A stretch of 6,851 bases of DNA from Weeksellaceae bacterium (GTDB taxonomy: Bacteria; Bacteroidota; Bacteroidia; Flavobacteriales; Weeksellaceae), in assembly GCA_028694715.1 (NCBI GenBank), contig JAQVKJ010000069.1, forward strand, positions 1 to 6,851. The letters run 5' to 3'. Made by a program: the position numbers and the translations under genes. The notes under the pieces are model-generated. The model was not told the DNA's origin and made no database searches. It was given only the letters and a program-made list of their open reading frames with translations. Positions 1-6,067 of this stretch are shown one piece after another; positions within the stretch are counted from its first letter, which is position 1; the number at the start of each line of letters is the position of its first letter.

Positions 1-40
1 GTATTTTGTGTTTAAAAATGATTTTTTTAGGCTAAGCAAA
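1..40. other. AT-rich flank beyond the flavoprotein gene
   Basis: This short AT-rich stretch lies past the stop codon of the minus-strand flavoprotein gene. I see no start codon with coding sequence, no convincing terminator hairpin and no promoter element in it. What lies further left is outside the window. Confidence 0.5.
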
Positions 41-994
41 TTAAGACTCAGTAAAAACTTTCATAAAATCAAATTTCAAATCCCTGATTTCTGCTAACAA
101 ATCATCAAAAACCTGTTGCACTGTTTTGATTTCGTCGATGAGTGCAGAAGATTGTCCCGCCTGAAATTCACCCGAAATTAAATCCCCCTCAAACATTCCT
201 TTTTTGGGTCGAGCCCTGCCGAGCAGTTTAGCGAGTTCCTCTTTGGACGCACAGTTTTCATAAGCATTGACCAACTCATGATAGAATTCTGTTTTGATGA
301 TTCTAACCGGAGCCAATTCTTTTAGTGTGAGCACGGTATCGCCTTCACCGGCGTTCACAAGGATATTTTTGTATGTTTCATGTGACGAGGCTTCAAAGGT
401 GGCTGCAAATCTAGACCCCAACTGAACACCGTCTGCACCCAACACCATTGCTGCGACAATCTGACTTCCGGTGGCAATTCCTCCGGCTGCAATCAATGGA
501 ATATTGACATGTTTTTTTACATTCGGAATCAGACAGAGCGTAGTGGTCTCATCCCTGCCATTATGTCCGCCTGCCTCAAAGCCTTCCGCTACAACAGCAT
601 CCACACCTGCATCTTGCGCTTTTAATGCGAATTTCACACTGCTTACTACATGTACCACAGTTATCCCTTCATTTTTAAGGGTTTCTGTCCATATCTTTGG
701 GTTTCCAGCTGAAGTGAAGACCACAGGAACTTTGTATTTTAGGATGGTTTCAATGTGTTTGTCAATATCAGGATAGAGCATTGGCAGATTTACGCCGAAG
801 GGTTTGTCAGTCGCTTGCTGACATTTTTTCACATGTTCCTCAAGTACATCGGGATACATGCTTCCGGAGCCAATCAGCCCCAACCCACCCGAATTACTGA
901 CTGCTGCTGCCAGCCTCCAACCGCTGTTCCACACCATACCCCCTTGAATAACAGGGTATTTGGTTTTTAGAATTTCAGTTATTTTGTTTGCCAT
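41..994 (-). CDS. nitronate monooxygenase / FabK-like FMN enzyme
   Basis: A 317-residue FMN-dependent TIM-barrel protein of the nitronate monooxygenase (2-nitropropane dioxygenase) family, which also contains the FabK-type enoyl-ACP reductases. It is expected to be cytosolic. Visible family signatures are VIQGGMVW near residue 15, the glycine-rich SGGLGLIGSG (about 35-44), EAGGHNGR (140-147), IPLIAAGGIATG (165-176) and GADGVQLGSRF (186-196), the last two being the usual FMN phosphate-binding region. His144 in AGGHNG matches the catalytic histidine of the family. The reading frame stays open to 1099, but I start at the ATG at 994. The 35 upstream residues do not resemble the family, whose N terminus begins just before the IQGG motif, and a promoter-like element at 1013-1020 lies inside that extension. 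It is transcribed divergently from the DUF2795 gene. The sequence alone cannot separate oxidation of nitronates from enoyl reduction; the C-terminal EGDLISGEFQAGQ segment also occurs in FabK-like proteins. No truncation is seen. Confidence 0.87.
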   Translation of the reverse strand: MANKITEILKTKYPVIQGGMVWNSGWRLAAAVSNSGGLGLIGSGSMYPDVLEEHVKKCQQATDKPFGVNLPMLYPDIDKHIETILKYKVPVVFTSAGNPKIWTETLKNEGITVVHVVSSVKFALKAQDAGVDAVVAEGFEAGGHNGRDETTTLCLIPNVKKHVNIPLIAAGGIATGSQIVAAMVLGADGVQLGSRFAATFEASSHETYKNILVNAGEGDTVLTLKELAPVRIIKTEFYHELVNAYENCASKEELAKLLGRARPKKGMFEGDLISGEFQAGQSSALIDEIKTVQQVFDDLLAEIRDLKFDFMKVFTES

Positions 995-1002
995 TTTTTC
1001 GA

Positions 1003-1010
1003 TACATTTG
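1003..1010 (+). promoter_or_regulatory. candidate upstream -7 element for the DUF2795 gene
   Basis: TACATTTG matches TAnnTTTG exactly on the plus strand. A TTTG lies 16 nt upstream (983-986), inside the flavoprotein gene. Transcription from here would give the DUF2795 gene a leader of about 125 nt. The element lies 2 bp from the opposing minus-strand -7 element, so polymerase could probably not occupy both at once. Confidence 0.35.
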
Positions 1011-1012
1011 CC

Positions 1013-1020
1013 CAAAAATA
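1013..1020 (-). promoter_or_regulatory. -7 promoter element for the flavoprotein gene
   Basis: On the minus strand this reads TATTTTTG, an exact match to the Bacteroidota -7 consensus TAnnTTTG. It ends 18 nt before the ATG at 994, so transcription would start roughly 10-15 nt before that codon and the leader would be very short. No TTTG is ideally spaced upstream: the candidates are at 13 or 25 nt rather than the usual 17-23. AT-rich repeats at 1046-1068 might compensate for this. Confidence 0.5.
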
Positions 1021-1045
1021 TAAAAAATAAACTCAAGGACTGACA

Positions 1046-1068
1046 CAAATTTTTTGGCAAATTTTTTG
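1046..1068. repeat. tandem 11-bp repeat with internal dyads
   Basis: CAAATTTTTTG occurs twice, at 1046-1056 and 1058-1068, with one base between, giving a 12-bp period. Each copy is itself a small dyad, CAAA-TTT-TTTG. The pair lies in the divergent spacer, about 40-60 bp upstream of the inferred start of the flavoprotein transcript, where an activator site or an A-tract upstream promoter element would sit. No regulator can be named from the sequence. Confidence 0.6.
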
Positions 1069-1130
1069 ATAAGTCCGAAGCGATTGTTATCATGTGCAAT
1101 CAGAATTGAATGAATAACCTGTAACTTATA

Positions 1131-1138
1131 AAGTTTTG
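1131..1138 (+). promoter_or_regulatory. weak start-proximal -7 candidate, DUF2795 gene
   Basis: AAGTTTTG differs from TAnnTTTG at one position, and a TTG lies 22 nt upstream (1106-1108). Only 4 nt separate it from the ATG at 1143, so it would give an almost leaderless mRNA. It is weaker than the exact match at 1003-1010; either or both could be used. Confidence 0.25.
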
Positions 1139-1142
1139 TAAT

Positions 1143-1364
1143 ATGTATTGGACTTTAGAATTGGCATCCTATTTAAGCGATGCACCCTGGCCTGCAACCA
1201 AGGACGAATTGATTGACTACGCAATTCGAACTGGCGCTCCGCTTGAGGTAGTTGAAAATCTTCAGTCGATTGAAGACGAAGGCGATTCTTACGAAAGTAT
1301 AGAAGAAATTTGGTCTGACTATCCAACAAACGAAGATTTTTTGTGGAATGAAGATGAGTATTAA
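1143..1364 (+). CDS. DUF2795 family acidic small protein
   Basis: A complete 73-residue protein that I recognise as the short, stand-alone DUF2795 form common in Bacteroidota. The hallmark is the stretch around residues 15-40 (PWPATKDELIDYA, then RTGAPLEVVENL). The function of the family is unknown to me. By my count it has 20 Asp/Glu against one Lys and one Arg, so it is strongly acidic, and it has four Trp. The acidic C-terminal third ends in NEDEY. There is no signal peptide, membrane span or cysteine. The ATG fits because MYWTLELASYL begins the conserved block; no Shine-Dalgarno site precedes it, as is usual in this phylum. It is divergent from the flavoprotein gene and separated from secA by a strong terminator and a new promoter, so it looks monocistronic. 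The amino-acid pattern, not only the open frame, supports a real gene. Confidence 0.88.
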   Translation: MYWTLELASYLSDAPWPATKDELIDYAIRTGAPLEVVENLQSIEDEGDSYESIEEIWSDYPTNEDFLWNEDEY

Positions 1365-1367
1365 ACC

Positions 1368-1389
1368 AAAGCCCCGAGCGGGCTTTTTT
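1368..1389 (+). terminator. intrinsic terminator after the DUF2795 gene
   Basis: AAAGCCC (1368-1374) pairs perfectly with GGGCTTT (1380-1386) across a 5-nt loop, and the T run continues to 1389. It begins 4 nt after the stop codon. This is the cleanest rho-independent terminator in the window and it isolates secA from the gene before it. Confidence 0.85.
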
Positions 1390-1400
1390 ATTTCAAATAA

Positions 1401-1432
1401 TTTCGCTAACGCCTTTGAATGGCGTATATTTG
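1401..1432 (+). promoter_or_regulatory. secA promoter
   Basis: TATATTTG at 1425-1432 matches the Bacteroidota -7 consensus exactly. TTTC at 1401-1404, one base off the -33 TTTG, lies 20 nt upstream, which is a normal spacing. The predicted start near 1437 gives a leader of roughly 38 nt. Between the two elements lies a 5-bp inverted repeat, ACGCC (1409-1413) and GGCGT (1421-1425), whose right arm touches the -7 element; it could be an operator, but this is unproven. Confidence 0.55.
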
Positions 1433-1440
1433 CGATGATT

Positions 1441-1461
1441 TTACCCCGGTAATAAATTACC
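1441..1461 (+). promoter_or_regulatory. secA leader with alternative small hairpins
   Basis: The segment reads TTACC (1441-1445), GGTAAT (1448-1453), ATTACC (1456-1461). The central GGTAA can pair with either flanking TTACC, so the two hairpins exclude each other. The downstream pairing, six base pairs as DNA, ends 14 nt before the secA ATG. The stems are short, so this is a candidate for translational or transcriptional tuning, not a recognised riboswitch. Confidence 0.35.
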
Positions 1462-1475
1462 AAAAAAAATAATCT

Positions 1476-4400
1476 ATGAGTATTGTTGAAAAAGTATTAA
1501 AAGGTTTTTTGGGCGATAAAAACAAGAAAGATGTCAAAGAACTGCAGAAATATGTTGAGAAGGTGAATGAAGTTGAGAAACATATTTCACAATTATCCAA
1601 CGATGAACTGAGAGCCAAAACTCTTGAATTTAAATCTAAACTCAAGGAGGCCATTAAAGCCCAGAAAGAAGAAATCGAAAAACTAAAAAAGGAAGCCGAA
1701 GATATTTTGGATTTTGACCAGAAAGAACTCGTGTACGAACAAATCGACAAAATCAATAAGGAAGCCTACGAAATTGAAGACAATGTACTGACAGAAATCC
1801 TTCCCGAAGGTTTTGCAGTAGTCAGAGAAACGGCAAGAAGATTTGCAACCTATCCTGAAATTGAGGTTACCGCATCTCCCTTTGACCGAGAACTCTCCGG
1901 AACCAAATCTTATGTTGAACTGATTGATGAGGAGAAGGCGGTATGGAAAAACCATTGGGATGCTGCCGGAAAAGAAGTGGTTTGGGACATGGTGCATTAT
2001 GATGTACAGCTGATCGGAGGAACTGCACTTCATCAAGGGAAGATTGCAGAAATGCAGACCGGTGAAGGTAAAACCTTGGTGGCTACACTTCCGGTGTATT
2101 TGAATGCGCTCACAGGTCGTGGTGTACATCTGGTAACCGTAAATGATTATTTGGCAAAACGGGACTCCGCATGGATGGCACCCATCTTTGAATTCCACGG
2201 ACTCAGAGTGGACTGTATAGACAACCACCAGCCAAATTCAGAAGGAAGAAAAAAAGCATACAAATCCGATATAGTGTACGGAACCAACAACGAATTTGGA
2301 TTCGACTACCTGCGTGACAATATGGCAAACACACCCGAGGGGCTGGTTCAACAAGAACTTAATTATGCCATTGTCGATGAGGTGGACTCGGTCTTGATTG
2401 ATGATGCGCGTACCCCACTGATTATTTCAGGCCCCGTTCCTCAGGGAGACCGTCAAGAATACGATACACTCAAACCCAAGGTTGAAAAAATATACAACAT
2501 TCAAAGAGAAGAATTGGGTAAAACACTAAACAAAGCCAAAAAGCTCTGCGAAGAAGGAGACCGCAAGGAGGGGGGATTCAATTTGTATCAGGTTTATAGG
2601 GGACTGCCCAAATACAAACCCTTGATTAAATTTTTGAGTCAAGAAGGTATCAGAACCCAGATGCAGAAAACAGAAGCGCATTACATTGCGGACAACAATC
2701 GAGAAATGCCAGAAGTTGATCAACATTTGTATTTTGTGATTGACGAAAAAAACAACCAAGTAGAACTGACCGATAAAGGAATTGAATACCTTTCTCAAGG
2801 AATGGAAGATCCCGACTTTTTCGTATTGCCAGAAGTTGGGAATGTGCTGGCTGAAATCGAAGCCAAACAACTTTCAAAAGAGGAGGAACTGAGAGAAAAA
2901 GAAGACTTTTTTAGAGATTTTTCAATCAAATCAGAGAGAATTCATACCCTTACTCAATTACTCAAAGCATACACATTGTTTGAGAAAGATGTCGAATATG
3001 TGGTGATGGACGGACAAGTGAAAATCGTGGACGAGCAAACCGGCCGTATCATGGATGGCCGCCGATATTCCGATGGACTCCATCAGGCGATTGAAGCCAA
3101 AGAAAGCGTGAAGGTAGAAGCCGCAACCCAGACTTTTGCTACCGTTACACTCCAGAATTATTTCAGAATGTACAACAAACTGGCGGGGATGACCGGTACA
3201 GCCGAAACCGAAGCAGGTGAATTCTGGGAAATTTACAAACTGGATGTTGTGGTGATTCCCACAAATCGTCCGGTCATCAGAAAAGACTTGAACGACAAAA
3301 TATACAAAACCAATCGCGAAAAATTCAATGCGGTCATCGAAGAAATCGTGGATTTGTCTCAAAATCAAAAAAGACCCGTGTTGGTGGGTACCACCAATGT
3401 GGAAACCTCAGAATTGTTGAGTCGTGCGCTTCAGCTGAGGAAAATTGAACACAATGTGCTGAATGCCAAATTACATAAAAAAGAAGCCGACATCGTTACA
3501 GAGGCCGGTCGTCCGGGCATAGTGACCATCGCAACCAATATGGCAGGCCGTGGTACCGACATCAAAATCACCCCTGAAGTCAAAGAAGCCGGAGGTTTGG
3601 CCATCGTGGGTACAGAAAGACACGATTCACGACGGGTGGACAGGCAGCTGAGAGGTCGTTCTGGTCGTCAGGGAGACCCCGGAAGTTCCCAGTTCTATGT
3701 GTCGCTCGAAGACAATCTAATGCGAATTTTCGGTTCTGAAAAGATGGCGAGATGGATGGACAAAATGGGCCATCAAGAAGGAGAAATGATTCAGCACTCA
3801 ATGCTCTCAAAATCCATTGAAAGAGCACAGAGAAAAGTAGAAGAGAACAACTTCGGTATCAGGAAAAGATTGCTTGAGTATGACGATGTGATGAACAAAC
3901 AGAGAGAAGTTATTTACAAAAGAAGAAAGAATGCTTTGTTTGGCGAAAGACTCGATTTGGACATTGCCAATATGATATACGACACTTCGCTTTCCATTAC
4001 TACTGAAGCCAAAAACAACGAGAACTTTAAACAGTTTGAACTCGATCTTATCAAGTATTTTACAATGGATTCACCAGTGGATGAGAGTGGATTCAAAACA
4101 ACTTCGGTAGCAGATCTTACAGTAAAAGTTTACAAAGCAGCAATGCAGGATTATCAGAACCATATTGCGCATCAGGCAGAAAAAGCATATCCGATTATCG
4201 CAAATGTATATGAAAATCCATCCAATCATTTCACCAGAATTCAGGTGCCTTTTACAGATGGCATCCGCACCCTTATGGTGATTACCGATTTGAAGGAATC
4301 CTACGAAACCGAAGGTAAAAGACTGCTGAAAGACTTTGAAAAAGGAATTGTACTTAGCCTGATTGACGAATATTGGAAAGAACACCTCAGAGATGTAGAT

Positions 4401-4853
4401 GACCTGAGGAGATCTGTGCAGACAGCTTCATACGAACAAAAAGACCCCTTGGTGATATACAAACAGGAATCGTTCTTTATTTTCCAACGAATGCTCGACA
4501 GAGTCAACAAAGAAATCTTTTCTTTCCTGTTCAAAGGCGAGCTTCCCACACCTGATCCGGAACAGATTCAGCAGGCAAAACAATCCAAACAAGAAAAAGT
4601 ACAGACCAATCAAGGTGAGAGAGAATCCGGAGGACAAGGTGGCGGTGGAAACAATTACTTTAATAATTCTCCGACTTCCACAAATGCACCACAAAGCAGA
4701 CCCGAAATCACTGCACCCAGAACGGTTGTGAAAATCGGAAGAAATGAAAGGGTCTCCATCCGGAATATCAACACCGGTGAAAAACAACAGATGAAATTCA
4801 AACAAGCTCAGTCACTGATTGAAAACGGAGAGTGGGTGTTGACAGAAGATTGA
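1476..4853 (+). CDS. secA: SecA, preprotein translocase ATPase
   Basis: SecA drives unfolded preproteins through the SecYEG channel by ATP hydrolysis, working in the cytosol and at the inner membrane. The protein is complete at 1125 residues. NBD1 carries Walker A MQTGEGKT (193-200, Lys199) and the Walker B DEVD (301-304). The preprotein cross-linking domain runs from about 320 to 545. The TGTAETE motif (573-579) follows, then NBD2 with MAGRGTDI (689-696) and QLRGRSGRQGDPG (724-736, with the arginine-finger region), and the helical scaffold/wing region from about 775 to 1020. It is some 220 residues longer than E. coli SecA (901). Most extra length lies in a charged N-terminal insertion (about 60-100), the enlarged cross-linking domain and the tail, as is normal in Bacteroidota. 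The Gly/Asn/Gln-rich linker (about 1030-1075) leads to a conserved-looking tail, KIGRNERVSI to GEWVL, that lacks the usual Cys/His zinc site used for SecB and lipid contact. The ATG opens MSIVEKVLKGFLGDK, a typical SecA start. The gene has its own promoter. No frameshift or missing catalytic residue is seen. Confidence 0.99.
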   Translation: MSIVEKVLKGFLGDKNKKDVKELQKYVEKVNEVEKHISQLSNDELRAKTLEFKSKLKEAIKAQKEEIEKLKKEAEDILDFDQKELVYEQIDKINKEAYEIEDNVLTEILPEGFAVVRETARRFATYPEIEVTASPFDRELSGTKSYVELIDEEKAVWKNHWDAAGKEVVWDMVHYDVQLIGGTALHQGKIAEMQTGEGKTLVATLPVYLNALTGRGVHLVTVNDYLAKRDSAWMAPIFEFHGLRVDCIDNHQPNSEGRKKAYKSDIVYGTNNEFGFDYLRDNMANTPEGLVQQELNYAIVDEVDSVLIDDARTPLIISGPVPQGDRQEYDTLKPKVEKIYNIQREELGKTLNKAKKLCEEGDRKEGGFNLYQVYRGLPKYKPLIKFLSQEGIRTQMQKTEAHYIADNNREMPEVDQHLYFVIDEKNNQVELTDKGIEYLSQGMEDPDFFVLPEVGNVLAEIEAKQLSKEEELREKEDFFRDFSIKSERIHTLTQLLKAYTLFEKDVEYVVMDGQVKIVDEQTGRIMDGRRYSDGLHQAIEAKESVKVEAATQTFATVTLQNYFRMYNKLAGMTGTAETEAGEFWEIYKLDVVVIPTNRPVIRKDLNDKIYKTNREKFNAVIEEIVDLSQNQKRPVLVGTTNVETSELLSRALQLRKIEHNVLNAKLHKKEADIVTEAGRPGIVTIATNMAGRGTDIKITPEVKEAGGLAIVGTERHDSRRVDRQLRGRSGRQGDPGSSQFYVSLEDNLMRIFGSEKMARWMDKMGHQEGEMIQHSMLSKSIERAQRKVEENNFGIRKRLLEYDDVMNKQREVIYKRRKNALFGERLDLDIANMIYDTSLSITTEAKNNENFKQFELDLIKYFTMDSPVDESGFKTTSVADLTVKVYKAAMQDYQNHIAHQAEKAYPIIANVYENPSNHFTRIQVPFTDGIRTLMVITDLKESYETEGKRLLKDFEKGIVLSLIDEYWKEHLRDVDDLRRSVQTASYEQKDPLVIYKQESFFIFQRMLDRVNKEIFSFLFKGELPTPDPEQIQQAKQSKQEKVQTNQGERESGGQGGGGNNYFNNSPTSTNAPQSRPEITAPRTVVKIGRNERVSIRNINTGEKQQMKFKQAQSLIENGEWVLTED

Positions 4854-4858
4854 TACAC

Positions 4859-4887
4859 ACGGGGTTTTGGTTTTTTCAATGCCCCGT
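4859..4887 (+). terminator. GC stem with long loop after secA
   Basis: ACGGGG (4859-4864) pairs with CCCCGT (4882-4887) across a 17-nt, T-rich loop, starting 5 nt past the secA stop. The stem is strong but no T run follows, so it may protect the 3' end or act as a poor terminator. A second hairpin at 4900-4928 is better placed to terminate. Confidence 0.4.
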
Positions 4888-4899
4888 ATTCAATACATC

Positions 4900-4928
4900 A
4901 GCAAGCAGATGAGTACTTGGCTTTTTTT
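4900..4928 (+). terminator. probable intrinsic terminator of secA
   Basis: AGCAAG (4900-4905) pairs with CTT-G-GCT (4916-4922) with one bulged G and a 10-nt loop, followed immediately by a run of seven T (4922-4928). The stem is modest, but the T run is right. The TTG at 4917-4919 in its right arm could also serve as the -33 element for the epimerase gene. Confidence 0.45.
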
Positions 4929-4950
4929 CAAATAACATTTACTATTTTTG
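4917..4950 (+). promoter_or_regulatory. promoter of the epimerase gene
   Basis: TATTTTTG at 4943-4950 is an exact TAnnTTTG match, and TTG at 4917-4919 lies 23 nt upstream, at the upper end of the accepted spacing. Only TCGG separates the -7 element from the ATG at 4955, so the transcript should start at or within a few bases of the start codon and have no room for a ribosome-binding site. Confidence 0.5.
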
Positions 4951-4954
4951 TCGG

Positions 4955-6013
4955 ATGAAAATACTCGTAACAGGTACCGCCGGGTTTATCGGTTTTCATC
5001 TTGCCGAAAAATTGCTGAAAAGAGGAGATGAAGTCATGGGGTTGGATTCAATCAATGATTATTACGATGTTGCCGTTAAATATGGTCGTTTAAACAAAAG
5101 CGGTATTGAAAAACACCAAATCGAATACAACCAACCGGTGCAAAGCACTGTGCACGAGAATTATCAATTCATTCAGCTGGATCTTGAAGACAAAGAAAAC
5201 CTCAAAAAACTCTTCGAAGAACAAAAGTTTAACCGGGTGATCAATATGGCTGCACAGGCCGGAGTAAGGTATTCGCTGACCAATCCCGATGCGTACATAG
5301 AATCAAACATCGTTGGATTTTTGAACTTGTTAGAATGCTGTCGTCACCACAAAATTGAACACCTGACCTATGCGAGCAGTTCGAGTGTCTATGGGCTGAA
5401 CCATCGGCAACCATTCTCTACGGCAGACAATGTGGATCATCCAATCAGTCTATATGCGGCGAGTAAGAAATCTAATGAATTGATGGCACATACCTACAGT
5501 CATCTCTACGACTTACCTACCACAGGACTCAGGTTCTTTACGGTCTATGGTCCGTGGGGTCGCCCCGACATGGCTCTCTTTCTGTTTACTAAAGCAATGA
5601 TTGAAAACCGGCCGATTGATGTTTTTAATCACGGAAATATGCAACGAGATTTTACCTACATAGACGATATTACAGAAGGCGTCATTAGGGTCAATGACAG
5701 TCCACCGGTGAGAAATCCCGATTGGAATCCTGATTCAGACGATGCTTCAACATCTTCAGCACCATATAAAATCTACAATATCGGAAACAATCATCCGGTC
5801 AAACTAATGGATTTTATTAAAGCCATCGAATTCAAGCTGGGCAAAACCGCAAAGAAAAATTTTCTACCCATACAAGCAGGCGATGTACCTTCTACTTATG
5901 CCGATGTATCCGATTTGATTAGAGATTTCAATTATCGTCCCCAAACACCTATTCAACAAGGCATTGACCGTTTTATTGAATGGTATATAGATTTTTTTGG
6001 AGTGGAAATCTAA
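4955..6013 (+). CDS. UDP-glucuronate 4-epimerase type SDR protein
   Basis: A complete 352-residue NAD-dependent epimerase of the extended short-chain dehydrogenase/reductase family. It is closest in pattern to CapI/LpsL-type UDP-glucuronate 4-epimerases, which interconvert UDP-glucuronate and UDP-galacturonate for capsule, LPS or exopolysaccharide. It is a cytosolic enzyme. The Rossmann motif GTAGFIG is at 7-13, SSSSVYG at 141-147 and the catalytic YxxxK at Tyr167-Lys171. The substrate-side [15 protein letters not shown] (193-207) and RDFTYIDDI (231-239) are characteristic of this subgroup rather than of GalE or dTDP-glucose dehydratase. Length matches the family. The ATG is fixed because the Rossmann motif begins six codons in and the next in-frame ATG (residue 28) would destroy it. 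The neighbours are not sugar genes, so the target polysaccharide cannot be inferred. It has its own promoter directly against the start codon and a GC content like its neighbours; nothing suggests recent transfer. Substrate is inferred from family resemblance and other uronate or hexose epimerases remain possible. Confidence 0.92.
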   Translation: MKILVTGTAGFIGFHLAEKLLKRGDEVMGLDSINDYYDVAVKYGRLNKSGIEKHQIEYNQPVQSTVHENYQFIQLDLEDKENLKKLFEEQKFNRVINMAAQAGVRYSLTNPDAYIESNIVGFLNLLECCRHHKIEHLTYASSSSVYGLNHRQPFSTADNVDHPISLYAASKKSNELMAHTYSHLYDLPTTGLRFFTVYGPWGRPDMALFLFTKAMIENRPIDVFNHGNMQRDFTYIDDITEGVIRVNDSPPVRNPDWNPDSDDASTSSAPYKIYNIGNNHPVKLMDFIKAIEFKLGKTAKKNFLPIQAGDVPSTYADVSDLIRDFNYRPQTPIQQGIDRFIEWYIDFFGVEI

Positions 6014-6027
6014 CCGATTTATTTTTG
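5996..6027 (+). promoter_or_regulatory. candidate distal promoter P1 of menD
   Basis: TTTG (5996-5999), 20 nt, then TATTTTTG (6020-6027) fits the Bacteroidota consensus at both elements with normal spacing. The -33 element lies in the last codons of the epimerase gene. A start near 6032 would give menD a leader of about 75 nt that opens with the inverted repeat at 6030-6067. Confidence 0.4.
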
Positions 6028-6029
6028 GA

Positions 6030-6067
6030 CAAAACAAATAGGTAAGCTTGGGAAATCCTTTGTTTTG
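6030..6067. repeat. perfect 9-bp inverted repeat before menD
   Basis: CAAAACAAA (6030-6038) and TTTGTTTTG (6059-6067) are exact reverse complements. Inside them GG (6041-6042) can pair with CC (6057-6058) after a 2-nt bulge, leaving a 14-nt loop. It lies 17 nt past the epimerase stop and may be its terminator, although the stem is AT-rich and only short T stretches follow. Its right arm contains the TTTG of promoter P2, so an operator role is an alternative. Confidence 0.5.

Noticed and set aside
471..970. Two plus-strand open frames of 101 and 71 codons
   Set aside because: They lie antisense within the flavoprotein gene, have no recognisable domain and are explained as shadows of that coding sequence.
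995..1099. N-terminal extension of 35 residues on the flavoprotein frame
   Set aside because: It does not resemble the family, would place the TATTTTTG promoter element and half the divergent spacer inside the gene, and the ATG at 994 gives the standard N terminus.
1683..2228. Minus-strand open frame of 181 codons inside secA
   Set aside because: It is antisense to strongly conserved SecA coding sequence, has a cysteine- and phenylalanine-rich composition typical of shadow frames, and no promoter or domain.
2526..4805. Series of minus-strand open frames across secA
   Set aside because: All overlap conserved SecA motifs on the other strand, show no recognisable protein family and are best read as shadows.
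4725..4853. Possible frameshift or degraded end of secA, because the zinc motif is missing
   Set aside because: The frame is clean to the stop, the tail is well ordered (GEWVL ending) and resembles tails I recall from other flavobacterial SecA proteins, so it is a normal variant and not damage.
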